Shown here: one piece after another, positions 42,909-51,753 of the stretch | Position numbering within the stretch: the stretch's first letter is position 1 | How the letters are laid out: each line of letters starts with the position of its first letter | Assembly: GCF_003182355.1 (NCBI RefSeq) | Contig: NZ_QGTW01000001.1 | Coordinates: 124,001 to 188,000, forward strand | DNA length: 64,000 nt | From: Cytobacillus oceanisediminis | Lineage (GTDB): Bacteria > Bacillota > Bacilli > Bacillales > Cytobacillaceae | Direction: 5' to 3' | Position numbers and translations under genes: made by a program | The notes under the pieces: generated by a model | What the model was told of the DNA's origin: nothing | Database searches by the model: none | What the model saw: the letters and a program-made list of their open reading frames with translations, nothing else

Positions 42909-44663
42909 ATGCTAAACCAGCCTTTTACATTCAATGGAAATGAATATATTGGTGTTCAGCATTTATTTGAAAATGCCGCAGATAACTTTACGTATGAATG
43001 TATAGTTCACCCCCAAAATTTCAATCAAAAGAAAGGGACTGCAAATAACTATCTTATTTCTCCTTCAAATCGTACTAAAATAAACACTGGCTGTGCTGGT
43101 ATCTCGATAAAAGATTCTCAAATACGAATTATCGAACAGGGTAATAACGGTTTGAACACTGTGCTTGCTGTCCAATTTGATCCTTCAAATTGGATTCGGC
43201 TTGTCCTTGTATACTCTGATAAAATACCGACTCTCTATATAAATGGAAAAATGATTGCTAAAGGATATAAAAGTAAATTTACTCATATATATCCTTCTGG
43301 GGTCTTTGGTGGAAATGAAAACGGAGAATGTTTTGAGGGGCACATAAAATCGATTAAAATCTGGAAGGAAAGTTTCTCAGCAGATTCTGTCCGCAAGCTA
43401 AATGAAGGTTCGTTTATCAAAGAAAACAACCTTATTTGGAGCTACGATTATTTGAACAGAAGTATGTACAAAAATGGGAAACGGGTCAACACTAAAATAA
43501 GTGTAATCCTTCCAACTTACAATAAGTTTCAAGAAATTATTTTGACATTGCATTCGTTAGAATGCCAGATTTTTAAGAAGGATGAGTTTGAAGTTATTGT
43601 TGTGGATGACGGTTCTAATGACAAAACGCCTACGATAGTTAAAGACTACTTTTTTTCCTTTCCTTTAAAGTATATTAGAGCTAATCAAAATATTGGCCGG
43701 CCAAAAGTTCGAAACCTTGGGATCAAAAATGCCAGCGGTACCATTATTACATTTTTGGATTCGGAAATATTAGTTAATCCCGACTTTCTTTATAATCATT
43801 ATGCTGCACATATGAAAAAAGAAAAAATAGTTGTTAGCGGAAGCATGGTGCTTAGAGGAATCTTCACATCCTTCCAACCAGGATTCAATAGGGATCAAAT
43901 TACTCGCTTAAATGGGCTAATTCGCAGATATCCAAAAAACTCCTTGAATATATGGAATAGGCATCAAAAAAATACACCCTTTCAGCTCCTATCAAAAAAC
44001 GAGATTTATAGTCAATGTTTCCAAAAATTAAGTTTCGAAAAGCCCCATGTTCAAGCTTATAAAATATCGCTTTTTAATAATTTCGGAAATGAATTAACCG
44101 GATACCACTTTCCATGGTTATTGTTTTGCACAGGTAATGTTTCTGTTAAAGCGAAAGCATTTATCGATGCAGGATTGTTCGAAGAATACCCCGGATATGG
44201 TTGGGATGATATTGAAATGGGTTATCGGCTATACAAAAGGGGATACAGTTTTCTCAACCACACAGGTTTAATCGCTTACCATCAAGAGCATCCTGTTGCA
44301 AAATCAAACCCAAATGATGCCGTGAAGAATTTCACACGTGTTTTTAATAAATATCCTGAAATGCAATTTCGTGTTTTTGCCATTCACTATTTAGGCATAT
44401 CACTATTAAATGTTCATTTAATTTACAACTCCTTTTTACAATTTTCCAAGAGATTCCCATCCCAATATAAACTTGTTAAAGATGCCTTTTATTATATGCT
44501 TGTTAAAATCTCATCAAAGCTATGGAATGATCAAACCTTAACAAATCTTCTCGAGGGTTTTCCCGGTGATAAAAAACAAGTAAAAATGCAACTTGAACAA
44601 CTGAGAAAAATCCCAGAGGTTGAGCCCTTTGCAGCGAATTTTAAAAATATGATTCTTTTATAG
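42909..44663 (+). CDS. LamG-like domain fused to a GT2 glycosyltransferase
   Basis: The 584-residue protein has two parts. Residues 1-185 are a concanavalin/LamG-like jelly roll (FTYECIVHPQNF, WIRLVLVYSDKIPTLYINGK, GHIKSIKIWKESFSADSVRK). From residue 194 it is a GT2 enzyme: KISVILPTYNKFQEIILTL, FEVIVVDDGSNDKTPTIVKD, ITFLDSEILVNPD, and GYGWDDIEMGYRLYKRGYSF, which carries the catalytic acids of the galactosyltransferase-like C-terminal family. The LamG part probably binds the acceptor glycan or its carrier. AAGGAGGTG lies 7 bases upstream of the start. There is no signal peptide, so it acts in the cytoplasm. Confidence 0.85.
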   Translation: MLNQPFTFNGNEYIGVQHLFENAADNFTYECIVHPQNFNQKKGTANNYLISPSNRTKINTGCAGISIKDSQIRIIEQGNNGLNTVLAVQFDPSNWIRLVLVYSDKIPTLYINGKMIAKGYKSKFTHIYPSGVFGGNENGECFEGHIKSIKIWKESFSADSVRKLNEGSFIKENNLIWSYDYLNRSMYKNGKRVNTKISVILPTYNKFQEIILTLHSLECQIFKKDEFEVIVVDDGSNDKTPTIVKDYFFSFPLKYIRANQNIGRPKVRNLGIKNASGTIITFLDSEILVNPDFLYNHYAAHMKKEKIVVSGSMVLRGIFTSFQPGFNRDQITRLNGLIRRYPKNSLNIWNRHQKNTPFQLLSKNEIYSQCFQKLSFEKPHVQAYKISLFNNFGNELTGYHFPWLLFCTGNVSVKAKAFIDAGLFEEYPGYGWDDIEMGYRLYKRGYSFLNHTGLIAYHQEHPVAKSNPNDAVKNFTRVFNKYPEMQFRVFAIHYLGISLLNVHLIYNSFLQFSKRFPSQYKLVKDAFYYMLVKISSKLWNDQTLTNLLEGFPGDKKQVKMQLEQLRKIPEVEPFAANFKNMILL

Positions 44664-44754
44664 CCTTTTATTTGTGATAGATTTTTTTAAGAATTCAATT
44701 TTTTTGTAACAGATTCAGTTTTGGGAGGGGAAAATTAAAAGCCACATACAAATT

Positions 44755-44790
44755 AGAGGCATAAATCGTACATCGAATAGCGCCTCTTTT
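44755..44790 (+). terminator. Terminator downstream of the LamG-GT2 gene
   Basis: AGAGGC pairs with GCCTCTTTT over a 21-base loop, 92 bases after the stop. Confidence 0.55.
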
Positions 44791-45138
44791 GTATGGTCTA
44801 TGCATAGCTGTCCAAACTCAATCCTCGAAAGTCATTTGCTCTTGCATATTGAATATCTGCCCCAATAAATAGGGTTTTTTCGGTATTTGTTGAATACGTT
44901 AGGCCATTTTGCTTCTACTTCAGGGAATGACTGATGGCCTTCAACATTACCAAGCATACAGGAGGCGCTTTTTTTGTTCAAAGTCCAAATTCTTTCAATA
45001 CAGGAATAGCACCTCTATAAAATAATAAAAATCCTAAAATAAAGCCATTTATAAAAAAAGAATTCTTTGCGATGGGTTAGTGTACAAACAAAGTAAGCCT
45101 TTTTAAATAAAATGATAAAAAAACGGAGGTGAAAAACA
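44791..45138. other. Intergenic region with a decayed minus-strand gene fragment
   Basis: On the minus strand, fragments VEGHQSFPEVEAKWPNVFNK and, after a frameshift, GADIQYARANDFRGLSLDS end at a stop at 44798. They are the remains of an unidentified protein. Confidence 0.45.
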
Positions 45139-45921
45139 ATGTCACTATCTAAGAGAAACCGTGAAACTCTTATTACAAATTTAATAACCTATATACCACC
45201 CTTGTATGAAGACAAATTTCCGTTAATATTTTTTTGGAGCCCAAAAAGTGGATGCACCTCACTTATTAAGTGGTTTTTCTTTCAAATAGGGTTACTTGAA
45301 AAAGCAATTAATTATAATCCCTCGGTTCACATTTATAGGATGCAAGTTCATGAAGCACAGAAAAATTACAACCTAAAAATAAAAGAACAACTTTTAAATA
45401 ATAATAAAGATGTTTATAAACTGGTTCGTAATCCTTATAACAGAGCAGTCAGTTCTTTTTTTATTACAATTATGAGTAAAACTATAATGGACCTGGTTTC
45501 TCCAGGAAATTTTAATAACGGCTTATCTTTTAAACAATTCCTATATATAGTAAAGAAAAAAGGAGTAGGAAGAGGTTTAATAAACCCTCACATTGCGCAG
45601 CAATACAATGAAGGGGAAGAATTATTTATTCGAAACTATGTGCACTTAGAACATTTCGCAGCTAGTGTTAGAGATATTGAAAAAAAATATAACCTATTAG
45701 AGTCTCCTATTCAAAATATTATTAAGTCTCCTCATCATATGGCGCCAAAAATGATTGGCAAGGGGAACAAAGTATTCTCAGATGTTAAGTTATCTTTTAA
45801 AACTTCAAGCGGACCCTTACCTGAATATAAGTATTTTTATGATGAGGAAACGAGGGATTTAGTAAGAGAGTTATTTAAAAAGGATTTTGAAACGTATGGT
45901 TATAGCCAAAAAATAACCTAA
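45139..45921 (+). CDS. Carbohydrate sulfotransferase (Sulfotransfer_2-like), paralog
   Basis: The 260-residue enzyme has IFFWSPKSGCTSLIKWFFFQ at residues 30-49 as the PAPS 5' loop and YKLVRNPYNRAVSSFFITIM at 93-112 as the 3' site. Then come LSFKQFLYIVKK and HIAQQYNEGEELFIRNYVH. It is closely similar along its length to the genes at 36969 and 50970-51753. It has a GGAGGTG site 6-7 bases before ATG 45139. It would sulfate a sugar hydroxyl using PAPS, possibly on a different residue than its paralog. It is apparently monocistronic. Confidence 0.9.
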   Translation: MSLSKRNRETLITNLITYIPPLYEDKFPLIFFWSPKSGCTSLIKWFFFQIGLLEKAINYNPSVHIYRMQVHEAQKNYNLKIKEQLLNNNKDVYKLVRNPYNRAVSSFFITIMSKTIMDLVSPGNFNNGLSFKQFLYIVKKKGVGRGLINPHIAQQYNEGEELFIRNYVHLEHFAASVRDIEKKYNLLESPIQNIIKSPHHMAPKMIGKGNKVFSDVKLSFKTSSGPLPEYKYFYDEETRDLVRELFKKDFETYGYSQKIT

Positions 45922-46027
45922 AATAAACGGGGTAGAAAGATTAAATATGATTAATAATTCATTTTAACCTATCACTCGTTTAATTAAATGGTAGATTTAG
46001 TAAAAGAACGAAATAGAACACAGACTT

Positions 46028-46062
46028 AAAAAGGCTCAGTGATAAACTAAGCCTTTTTTTTA
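46028..46062 (+). terminator. Terminator downstream of the sulfotransferase gene
   Basis: AAAAAGGCTCAGT pairs with ACTAAGCCTTTTT and a T tract follows. Confidence 0.8.
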
Positions 46063-46355
46063 CTTCTAATACTTACAACCATTCATTTGTGATTTAATAT
46101 CTTCTTTACTCAACCCTTTCCTTTTTTTATTGTCTTTTTCAGTTGCATTAAAAGTGGCATTTTTCCCTTTTATTTAGGTGGATAATTACCTATACCAATA
46201 TAGAAATATATTCATAGTTTATAAGGAAGTACATTACCTCGACATTTGTAAATATTTGTACTCCGACGCCTGACAGGATGGGCGGTGGATGTTCATAGGA
46301 AAGGAGTATATATTCATAAAAATAAATTTAACATTAAAAAAGGATGTGAAATAAT

Positions 46356-47228
46356 TTGCCTAATACTCAACCTTTAGTAAGTGTCATTATCCCATTCTAC
46401 AATTGCCGCTTTGTTGACCAAGCAATTCATAGTGCCTTAACACAAACCTATTCAAATATTGAAGTAATCGTTATTAATGACGGCTCAACTAAAAATCAAC
46501 ATTTGGCTACCAAGTTTCTTCCCCGTATTAAATATTTCAAACAGTCCAACAAAGGCGTGGCTGCTGCATTAAATACCGGGATTAAACATGCTGCAGGAGA
46601 ATATATCGCATGGCTTAGTTCTGATGACATGATGAATAATCAAAAAATCGAGAACCAGCTTAAATTTATGCAAGAGAAGGGATCGGAGATATCCTTTACC
46701 AACTTTAATCTATTTGATGAAAACAACAAAATTGTATCACATAATGTTGGCCAAAATTATCAAGATGAAATTGACGTCATAGATGCCTTCCTTCGTAAAA
46801 ATCCCATTAATGGCTGCACGATCATGATGTCAAAAAAAGTGGTCGAAATCACTGGTTTTTTTAACGAAAACCTGAAATATGCGCAGGATTATGAATACTG
46901 GATAAGAGTATCATTAAAGCATCCAATCCATTATTATGATAAAACGTTAACAAATTATCGGATCCACCCATCTATGGGATCGATTCTATATCATGATGAC
47001 CAAATGAAAGAATTCCACCAAATCAAAGAGCGTTATACTGCACAGCTGAATTCCTTAATAAAGAGCAAAAGAGAAAACAAACTTTCGAAAACTTCTAGTA
47101 AATTACGACACAAAAAAAATAATCCGCGCTTGAAAAATGCACGGAAGTATAATCCCAGCATTTCCAATAGTGTCCATGCGAGTTCCAGTTATCGTCGCAC
47201 CCTCAAGGATTACTACAGAGGTAATTAA
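46356..47228 (+). CDS. GT2 family glycosyltransferase
   Basis: The 290-residue GT-A enzyme starts at TTG 46356 with AAAGGATGTGA upstream. It has LVSVIIPFYNCRFVDQAIHS, IEVIVINDGSTKNQHLATKF, WLSSDDMMNNQKIENQL (the DxD region) and NGCTIMMSKKVVEITGFF, followed by QDYEYWIRVSLKHPIH. It is similar to the GT2 at 48407. The last 60 residues are Lys/Arg/Ser-rich (LIKSKRENKLSKTSSKLRHK), an unusual basic tail. Confidence 0.88.
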   Translation: MPNTQPLVSVIIPFYNCRFVDQAIHSALTQTYSNIEVIVINDGSTKNQHLATKFLPRIKYFKQSNKGVAAALNTGIKHAAGEYIAWLSSDDMMNNQKIENQLKFMQEKGSEISFTNFNLFDENNKIVSHNVGQNYQDEIDVIDAFLRKNPINGCTIMMSKKVVEITGFFNENLKYAQDYEYWIRVSLKHPIHYYDKTLTNYRIHPSMGSILYHDDQMKEFHQIKERYTAQLNSLIKSKRENKLSKTSSKLRHKKNNPRLKNARKYNPSISNSVHASSSYRRTLKDYYRGN

Positions 47229-47297
47229 TAACAATCAAATTTATGAATATGACATTAACAGAGTAGCTGCAGGCGCTTTTCCTGACTACTTCTTCGT

Positions 47298-47325
47298 AAA
47301 ACCTGAAGGTCTCCTTCAGGTTTTG
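47298..47325 (+). terminator. Terminator after the GT2 gene
   Basis: AAAACCTGAAGG pairs with CCTTCAGGTTTT. The same hairpin follows the gene at 47486. Confidence 0.85.
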
Positions 47326-47485
47326 TCCATTTAGGATGAACAGTAGTAAATTATTTTAGGGAAGCTGTTTAGCGTACCGTATAGACCAATTATCATCCTG
47401 GATAAAAGTGGATTTTCAAACCTTGTCCAAGCATTTTCCAGTTTTCATCGTAAAATATATTAACACAACATAAGGAGGTGATTTC

Positions 47486-47926
47486 ATGGCCATTCAATTT
47501 CTAGATTTGAGAGTTTCACAGCATAGTAATAACGATGGGTTTACAACTCCAATCCCTACAGCACCCGATTCATTGACATTTGGTATCATTGGAGTTCAAA
47601 CAGCTGGAGTATCACCAGAAAATGCAGGCGATATTCGTGTCCTTCTAAATGGATATGTTAAAGTTGAAGGTATTACAGCTACTACTGAGACCCTAACTTT
47701 AAGAATTTTTAGGGATGGAATACAAATCTTTGAAACTTCAGTTGGACCACTTGCAGCAGAAACTGGAGAAGTTTGGGGATTCAGTGCGGCTGACTTTCCA
47801 CCAGACCCTTCAGGCGGACAACTCGATTATACTGTTACAATCGAGTCCGACCTGGCTTTATCAACTGCTGTTATTGCAGCTGCAAACTTTAGCGGAGTAG
47901 CTGCAGCCGGTGCCGGTGTTTTTTAG
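47486..47926 (+). CDS. All-beta protein, possible spore-surface or appendage subunit
   Basis: The 146-residue protein (start ATG 47486 with AAGGAGGTG) is strongly strand-rich and lacks cysteine (IQFLDLRVSQHSNNDG, GDIRVLLNGYVKVEGI, TLTLRIFRDGIQIFET, DYTVTIESDLALSTAVIAAA). It has no signal peptide. The pattern fits a small jelly-roll subunit of the kind used in spore appendages and exosporium nap proteins. It lies alone among glycosyltransferases and a sulfotransferase, so it could be a glycan acceptor. I do not recognise a named family. Confidence 0.7.
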   Translation: MAIQFLDLRVSQHSNNDGFTTPIPTAPDSLTFGIIGVQTAGVSPENAGDIRVLLNGYVKVEGITATTETLTLRIFRDGIQIFETSVGPLAAETGEVWGFSAADFPPDPSGGQLDYTVTIESDLALSTAVIAAANFSGVAAAGAGVF

Positions 47927-47942
47927 GGCTAGTTCTATTCGC

Positions 47943-47977
47943 AAAACCTGAAGGTTCTCCTTCAGGTTTTGTTTTTT
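47943..47977 (+). terminator. Terminator of the all-beta protein gene
   Basis: AAAACCTGAAGG pairs with CCTTCAGGTTTT, followed by GTTTTTT. It is 17 bases after the stop. Confidence 0.9.
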
Positions 47978-48406
47978 ACTCTTTCTTCATCATTGCCTGC
48001 ACTTATTAACTGATTGGAAAAATACGAAAAAAAACTTTTAAAAATGCTTTGCAGTTCCACTCAGACGAACATTTACAGTATCTAGGTATATGGCGGATAG
48101 GCTTGTAGCATGAGGGATGGGTTATAAAGCCGGAAGCAATACCAGTGACCAATGATGTTTCCGTTAAGGTTTAGTCGTTTGCTCCTAAACGATTTCCGGA
48201 TAATTTTTAGCTAAAGTAAGGTTGGAGGAAAGAGAGATACAGTGTTTCTACCAGGAACAGCAAGGTCTGGTTTTAAAAATATTACCTATAGTAGAGATAA
48301 AAAACAGATTGAAAAATGGAAAGCAGATTTTAACAAAAGGAAAATTTAGCATCATTGCAAGGAAAGCCTTATTGATAATATATTATTCTTATTAAGAAAG
48401 CCCGAA
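47978..48406. other. Intergenic region, possible degraded coding sequence
   Basis: No intact gene is seen. A plus-strand stretch around 48240-48346 reads VFLPGTARSGFKNITYSRDK before a stop and may be a gene remnant. Confidence 0.4.
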
Positions 48407-49120
48407 TCATAATCGGTTTATGGTTCTCAATAACAGAGGCCTGTATTTCCTCTTGAGTAAGTTTGCTTCATTAAGCAGCTTTGTTCTGTGTTTAATGGAC
48501 CCCATTTTGTTATGGACTTTATACAGAGTTAAAGGTTCATCCAGGTAGCCAAAATTATAATGCTGAATTGTCCGGAGCCAATAATCATAGTCTTGTGTAC
48601 AGGCTAGTTTTTCATTGAATTTGCCCACCTTATTATAAACCTCTCTCTTCATCATAATCGTAGACCCATTTATTGGGCAGCCTTTTAAAAGTCTAATACA
48701 AAGCTTTTTTCTTGAAACAGGATGGATTGCTGCCCTTTCCTTAATGACCACTCCTTTTTCGTTTATCCTTGAAAAATTCGTATAACTTATATGAAAATTA
48801 TTTTTTTGCATAAAAAGGAATTGTTTTTGTACTTTATCTTTAACAAAGAAGTCATCGGAACTTAACCAAACAATATAATTTCCTTTGGAGATTCTAATAC
48901 CAGCGTTCAACGCACTGGCTGTCCCTCCATTAGCCTTTTCGATGTATTTTACTCTTTTATCTTTTAAAAAAGGCATAATCCGATCTTTATACAAAGTCGA
49001 TCCATCATTAACCACAATCACCTCTATATTAGAATATGACTGCTTCAGAGCGCTCTTTATTGCTTGATTTATATATTGGCAATTAAAAAAAGGAATGATA
49101 ATGGATACATTTGGTTTCAT
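48407..49120 (-). CDS. GT2 family glycosyltransferase
   Basis: The 237-residue enzyme has VSIIIPFFNCQYINQAIKSA, IEVIVVNDGSTLYKDRIMPF, YIVWLSSDDFFVKDKVQKQF (DxD-like), NGSTIMMKREVYNKVGKF and CTQDYDYWLRTIQHYNF. It is a paralog of the GT2 at 46356, in opposite orientation, and ends with a basic Arg/Leu-rich tail. A GGAGGTACAAATG site precedes ATG 49120. It likely extends the surface glycan; the donor is unknown. Confidence 0.88.
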   Translation of the reverse strand: MKPNVSIIIPFFNCQYINQAIKSALKQSYSNIEVIVVNDGSTLYKDRIMPFLKDKRVKYIEKANGGTASALNAGIRISKGNYIVWLSSDDFFVKDKVQKQFLFMQKNNFHISYTNFSRINEKGVVIKERAAIHPVSRKKLCIRLLKGCPINGSTIMMKREVYNKVGKFNEKLACTQDYDYWLRTIQHYNFGYLDEPLTLYKVHNKMGSIKHRTKLLNEANLLKRKYRPLLLRTINRL

Positions 49121-49224
49121 TTGTACCTCCTTATAACTGTAACAATCTATATATCTTATGAATATTTATGGAAACAAGTGAAGGAGTTTTGTTTTATTGC
49201 CAATACTAAAAAAGGGGTTTTACT

Positions 49225-50298
49225 GTGAAAATTCTATTTGTTTATTATTATCCCAGTGGCGGAGTTGAGACATTAGCAAGACAAAGGAGCAAAGCACTCA
49301 AAAACATGGGAATCAAATTTCATTTTCTTTACTTTTACAAAGGGCCAGGACTGCAAAATATTAATGAAACAGTATTTGTTACGAATAATGATCAAAATAT
49401 TCAAAATATAATAAAGCGAGAAAAATATGATGCGATGATAGTATGTTCAGACTATACGTTTCTGCCACGAGCAAGAAGGTTAGGATATAAAGGACCGCTT
49501 ATATACGAAGTGCAAGGTCTTGGACCCATTTATGCCGCAAATAAGTATCTGAAATCTGGCCAACCAATCGTGCAAAAATATGCAAATTGTTTGTTATATC
49601 CAAGAACTCCACATTTAATGAGATTAATGGATGAATACTTCCCACTAAAAGCAAAACATTGCTTCCATAACTGCATTGACACTGAAACCTTTCGTTACCA
49701 AGATGGTCTGCCTGCTGAATCAGCCCAACTAATTGGATGGGTAGGACGGCTAGAAGACAATAAAAACTGGAAAGATCTACTTGAGATTGCTGCCTCACTT
49801 ATAAAACGAAAATTTAAAATGAAAATCTGGATTTTTACGGACGATACGTTAGACAAACCTGAACAAGTAAAAGCATTTCAATTAAAAGTACAACAACTAA
49901 AGCTTAAAGAATTTATCACAATGTATAAAAATGTACCCAATAAAGAAATGCCTACTTATTATACAAGAATAGGCAATTCAGGAGGTTTTCTTTGTTCAAC
50001 ATCAAAAACTGAAGGATTCGGATATGCAATTGTTGAAGCAATGAGTTGTTTATGCCCTGTTGTGACCACAGATTCAGATGGAATAAAAAGCTTTATTTTC
50101 CACAATAAAACTGGGAAAATATTCCCTCACGGAAATATTTCTAGAGCTACAGCAGAAGCTGCAGATTTATTGCTTAACACTTCCTTAAAAAATTCGATAA
50201 GGCAGAATGCTCGAAAATATGTTACTGAAAATTTATCTCCCCAAATATATGCCAATAATTTTAAAAATTTACTTAAAAGCTTACATCTAAATGTTTAA
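49225..50298 (+). CDS. Glycosyltransferase family 4 protein
   Basis: The 357-residue GT-B enzyme starts at GTG 49225 with AGGGG 8-9 bases upstream. It has ILFVYYYPSGGVETLARQRS at the start, LIGWVGRLEDNKNWKDLLEI in the middle, and the donor site STSKTEGFGYAIVEAMSCLC with PVVTTDSDGI. It belongs to the glycan island, is transcribed divergently from the GT2 at 48407, and has a strong terminator behind it. Confidence 0.9.
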   Translation: MKILFVYYYPSGGVETLARQRSKALKNMGIKFHFLYFYKGPGLQNINETVFVTNNDQNIQNIIKREKYDAMIVCSDYTFLPRARRLGYKGPLIYEVQGLGPIYAANKYLKSGQPIVQKYANCLLYPRTPHLMRLMDEYFPLKAKHCFHNCIDTETFRYQDGLPAESAQLIGWVGRLEDNKNWKDLLEIAASLIKRKFKMKIWIFTDDTLDKPEQVKAFQLKVQQLKLKEFITMYKNVPNKEMPTYYTRIGNSGGFLCSTSKTEGFGYAIVEAMSCLCPVVTTDSDGIKSFIFHNKTGKIFPHGNISRATAEAADLLLNTSLKNSIRQNARKYVTENLSPQIYANNFKNLLKSLHLNV

Positions 50299-50325
50299 TT
50301 AAATAGTTCAAAATAAACAAAAGAC

Positions 50326-50359
50326 AAAAAAAGCGATTGGATGACCCATCGCTTTTTTT
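50326..50359 (+). terminator. Terminator of the GT4 gene at 49225
   Basis: AAAAAAGCGAT pairs with ATCGCTTTTTT, about 27 bases after the stop. Confidence 0.9.
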
Positions 50360-50969
50360 CAGCAGGTTTCTGACCTATCTTAAAACCTTCCCATAGAAAA
50401 AATCTTGCTAAAGGGATGCTTTTTTACCAATTTAAATCCTTTTCATAACCTATATTTTTCATAACCTAGATTGATCAATAAATCGCCAGCTACGCCCTTG
50501 AAACGTCTTTTGGCCTCGCTGTCGAATTCATTTTGCCAGATTTCTGGGGATTAATATTTTTAACATAGAAGACACTATTGTATTTCTGGGAATTCTCGTT
50601 TTCTGATGGATAAGTAGAAAGTTAACAATCCTTTCTATCGCAGAACATTGAGATAATGGCGATTGTACCCATTCTTCATAAGTTTAAGTTAGCACGTTTG
50701 ATGCATTTCGCCATTTAGCGAATTCAAGAATATAATCTTTAATGTTTGGCCTTATTGCAGGAGGCAACGTAAAACCTTCGAAAATAGCCAAATATATTTG
50801 TTTCTGCGAAAGGTTATTTTTTAACATAATGCACTATATAATCATCCTTTAATGATAATATATTGTAGAAATAACGGTATGATTCTTGTTATGAGCCTAA
50901 TAATTATACGTTTATTAGCTCTCGTGTTTCACTTTCAAATTGTCCTTTATCCCTTCGTAAAAGTAATAC
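50360..50969. other. Non-coding stretch with minus-strand gene remnants
   Basis: No intact gene is seen. On the minus strand an interrupted frame carries FTLPPAIRPNIKDYILEFAK and TYEEWVQSPLSQCSAIERIV, evidently the remains of a protein I cannot place. Confidence 0.45.
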
Positions 50970-51753
50970 CTAAATTTCCATATTTTTATTATAATGATAC
51001 TTTTCAAAATCTTTTTTAAACACCTCTCTTACTAACTGTTTTGTTTCTTCATCATAAAAATTATTATAATGCGGCAAGGGGCCGCGCAGTGTATCCTGAG
51101 ACATATTAACCTCTGCGAATATTTTCTTACTTTTATCAGTCATTTTCTGTGCCTTATGATGGTGAGACTGAATGATATTTTGAATTGGGGAGTCTAATAA
51201 GTTATATTTTTTTCCATATTTTTGATTTCTGTCCAAAAATGTTCTAAATACACATAATTACCAATAAATAATTCCTCTTCTTCAACATATTGCTGGGCAA
51301 TGTGAGCATCTATTAAACCTCTATTAACTCCAATATTCTTAATTTGATATAAGAATTGTTTAAATGATAATCCATCATGTTTACCATCTGGAGAGACCTG
51401 ATTCATTATATGTTTATTTTTGAGTGTCGTAAAAAATGAACTGACTGCTCTGTTATATGGCATTACGAACAAGTTTATAGACCTCTTTATTGTCATCAGC
51501 AAGCTGCTTTACTACTTTAAGCTTGTGATTTTCCTGTTTTTCAAAAACTTCCATTCTATAAAAGTGAACCCAAGAGTTATAATCAACTGCTTTTTGAAGT
51601 ATTCCTATTTGGAAAAAGAACCATTTAATAAGTGAAGTACATCCAATCTTTGGGCTCCAAAAAAATAGTAACGGAAAATTTTTCTCATACAATGGTAAAA
51701 ATGGAGAAATTAATTTTACAGCGAGTATTTCCCGTTTTTTTGTACATTGACAC
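50970..51753 (-). pseudogene. Carbohydrate sulfotransferase, broken by three frameshifts
   Basis: Three overlapping frames together give a full paralog of the gene at 45139. The start (GTG 51753 with AAGGAGGTGA) and KKREILAVKLISPFL are split by a frameshift at an A/T run near 51735. Then come LLFFWSPKIGCTSLIKWFFF and a frameshift near 51465, within the PAPS 3' motif (KLVRN/PYNRAVSSFF). Then LSFKQFLYQIKN and a frameshift near 51215, ending RGPLPHYNNFYDEETKQLVR. It is almost certainly inactive. An alternative is several base-calling errors, but three in one gene is unlikely. Confidence 0.85.

Noticed and set aside
47137-47334. 65-codon frame overlapping the end of the GT2 gene
   Set aside because: No ribosome binding site; it overlaps the GT2 gene and includes the terminator. 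It is more likely part of a duplicated remnant.
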